Origin: Mogibacterium sp. | GTDB lineage: Bacteria; Bacillota; Clostridia; Peptostreptococcales; Anaerovoracaceae | DNA length: 64,000 bases | Direction of reading: 5' to 3' | Assembly: GCA_017403955.1 (NCBI GenBank) | Contig: JAFRDH010000012.1 | Location: forward strand, 1-64,000 | Part shown: positions 63,532 to 64,000 of the stretch, piece by piece | How the letters are laid out: each line of letters opens with the position of its first letter | Numbering within the stretch: the stretch's first letter is position 1 | Translations under genes and position numbers: made by a program | The notes under the pieces: generated by a model | Told to the model about the DNA's origin: nothing | Seen by the model: the letters and a program-made list of their open reading frames with translations, nothing else | Databases searched by the model: none

Positions 63532-64000
63532 TTAACATATTGTCCGACACCACAGATTCGATGGCTTCACATTCAGCGGTTCCTCTGTAATGATCAGAAG
63601 CACCGAACCATGTGGTTGTATGGCATCAGAGAGGTAGCTACTTCTCTCTGATACAATATCATCACCATCTTCCAGGTTGAATCGGTATTGAAATAACGAT
63701 CCTGTTCCAAATAGCTCGGCAAGATCATAGTGGATCATGATTTTGTGATCTGTCGGGTTCAGAACATAGAACAAATTCCAATCATGAAGTGAGTGGGTGA
63801 TCACGATTGCTTCCGATCCGTTCGTCAGGAACGGGAACGAGGCTCTGGTCTTACCTGCCGGTCTGATCAGCCTGAGAAGGTCCTTCCTTGGCTCTGTCAG
63901 ATCCGTTACAGGGTCTGATGTTGTGATCACTCCGCCGGACAAAGCCTGCAGCAACGCGAGGCTAATGGTCTCGGCATCAGTCAGATGAGTTCCGAAATCC
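63532..64000 (-). CDS. Glycoside hydrolase C-terminal part, probable alpha-galactosidase (cut by window edge)
   Basis: The frame is open to the window end (156 codons visible). It starts DFGTHLTDAETISLALLQAL and continues SGGVITTSDPVTDL, then a beta-sandwich with IVITHSLHDWNLFYVLNPTDH. The L-S-G-G-x-x-x-x-S-D-P pattern after the barrel and the all-beta tail are typical of clan GH-D (GH36/GH27) enzymes. With the sucrose genes downstream it would release galactose from raffinose, leaving sucrose. The catalytic residues are outside the window. It ends 26 bases before the binding-protein start, so it heads the importer operon. Confidence 0.65.
   Translation of the reverse strand, partial: DFGTHLTDAETISLALLQALSGGVITTSDPVTDLTEPRKDLLRLIRPAGKTRASFPFLTNGSEAIVITHSLHDWNLFYVLNPTDHKIMIHYDLAELFGTGSLFQYRFNLEDGDDIVSERSSYLSDAIQPHGSVLLIITEEPLNVKPSNLWCRTIC

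Noticed and set aside
1..64000. CRISPR arrays and tRNA genes
   Set aside because: I saw no regularly spaced repeats and no complete tRNA; the TGGTGG ends near 1-2700 lack the other arms.

Overview
The window suggests an anaerobic, host- or gut-associated Firmicute of the class Clostridia. The signs are BspA-type leucine-rich surface proteins, secreted proteins ending in the same basic Fn3-like tail, a double-cubane-cluster protein with its activator, a Gram-positive LexA (DinR) box on uvrBA, and strong AGGAGG-type ribosome binding sites. Genus cannot be fixed from sequence reading; a relative of Eubacteriales family XIII or Lachnospiraceae is my guess. Most genes lie on the minus strand. Repeats, hairpins, promoters and start sites were located by eye.

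Region 1 (1-10.3 kb) is an accessory island next to the tmRNA gene ssrA (9966-10320, minus). The last 18-20 bases of ssrA recur at 2-20 and 1072-1090, with more degenerate copies between 1203 and about 2670. These look like attachment-site scars of elements that entered at the 3' end of ssrA. Between 1.07 and 9.97 kb lie an ORF6N/phospholipase-D-like protein and a truncated duplicate of it, a remnant of an AbiH abortive-infection gene, a protein with two PD-(D/E)XK-like nuclease motifs, a Gabija-like pair (GajA OLD/TOPRIM nuclease, GajB UvrD-like helicase), a two-helix membrane protein and an IS3-type transposase. No integrase remains. This is a decayed, IS-associated defence island.

Region 2 (10.4-26.7 kb) has an IlvD/Edd dehydratase, then a surface cluster: a giant BspA-repeat protein with a papain-like domain, a CHAP-ricin cell-wall hydrolase, an LRR protein, a Ser/Thr kinase with Big2-like ectodomains, an unknown protein and a frameshifted secreted protein. 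Three of these genes share one promoter element: a common motif on the -35 with a 20-base spacer to the -10.

Region 3 (26.9-43.2 kb) is mostly housekeeping: pncB; the operon pseudouridine synthase-lepB-smpB; uvrBA under a LexA-box promoter; a patatin coupled to a tannase-like lipoprotein that has lost its serine; a membrane-anchored nuclease; a TelA/XpaC pair; and a lipoprotein.

Region 4 (43.3-51.3 kb) has the branched-chain amino-acid transporter livKHMGF. It is preceded by a strong promoter, a 28-residue peptide that is half Ile/Leu/Val, and a hairpin, the layout of attenuation. Next come the double-cubane-cluster protein, a DUF3343 protein and the ATP-dependent activator.

Region 5 (51.8-64 kb) has an acyl-CoA synthetase and a sucrose/raffinose-type locus: a probable alpha-galactosidase (cut by the window edge), a CUT1 ABC importer, a YesL protein, an MsmK-type ATPase, a GH32 fructosidase, fructokinase and an amylosucrase-like GH13 enzyme.
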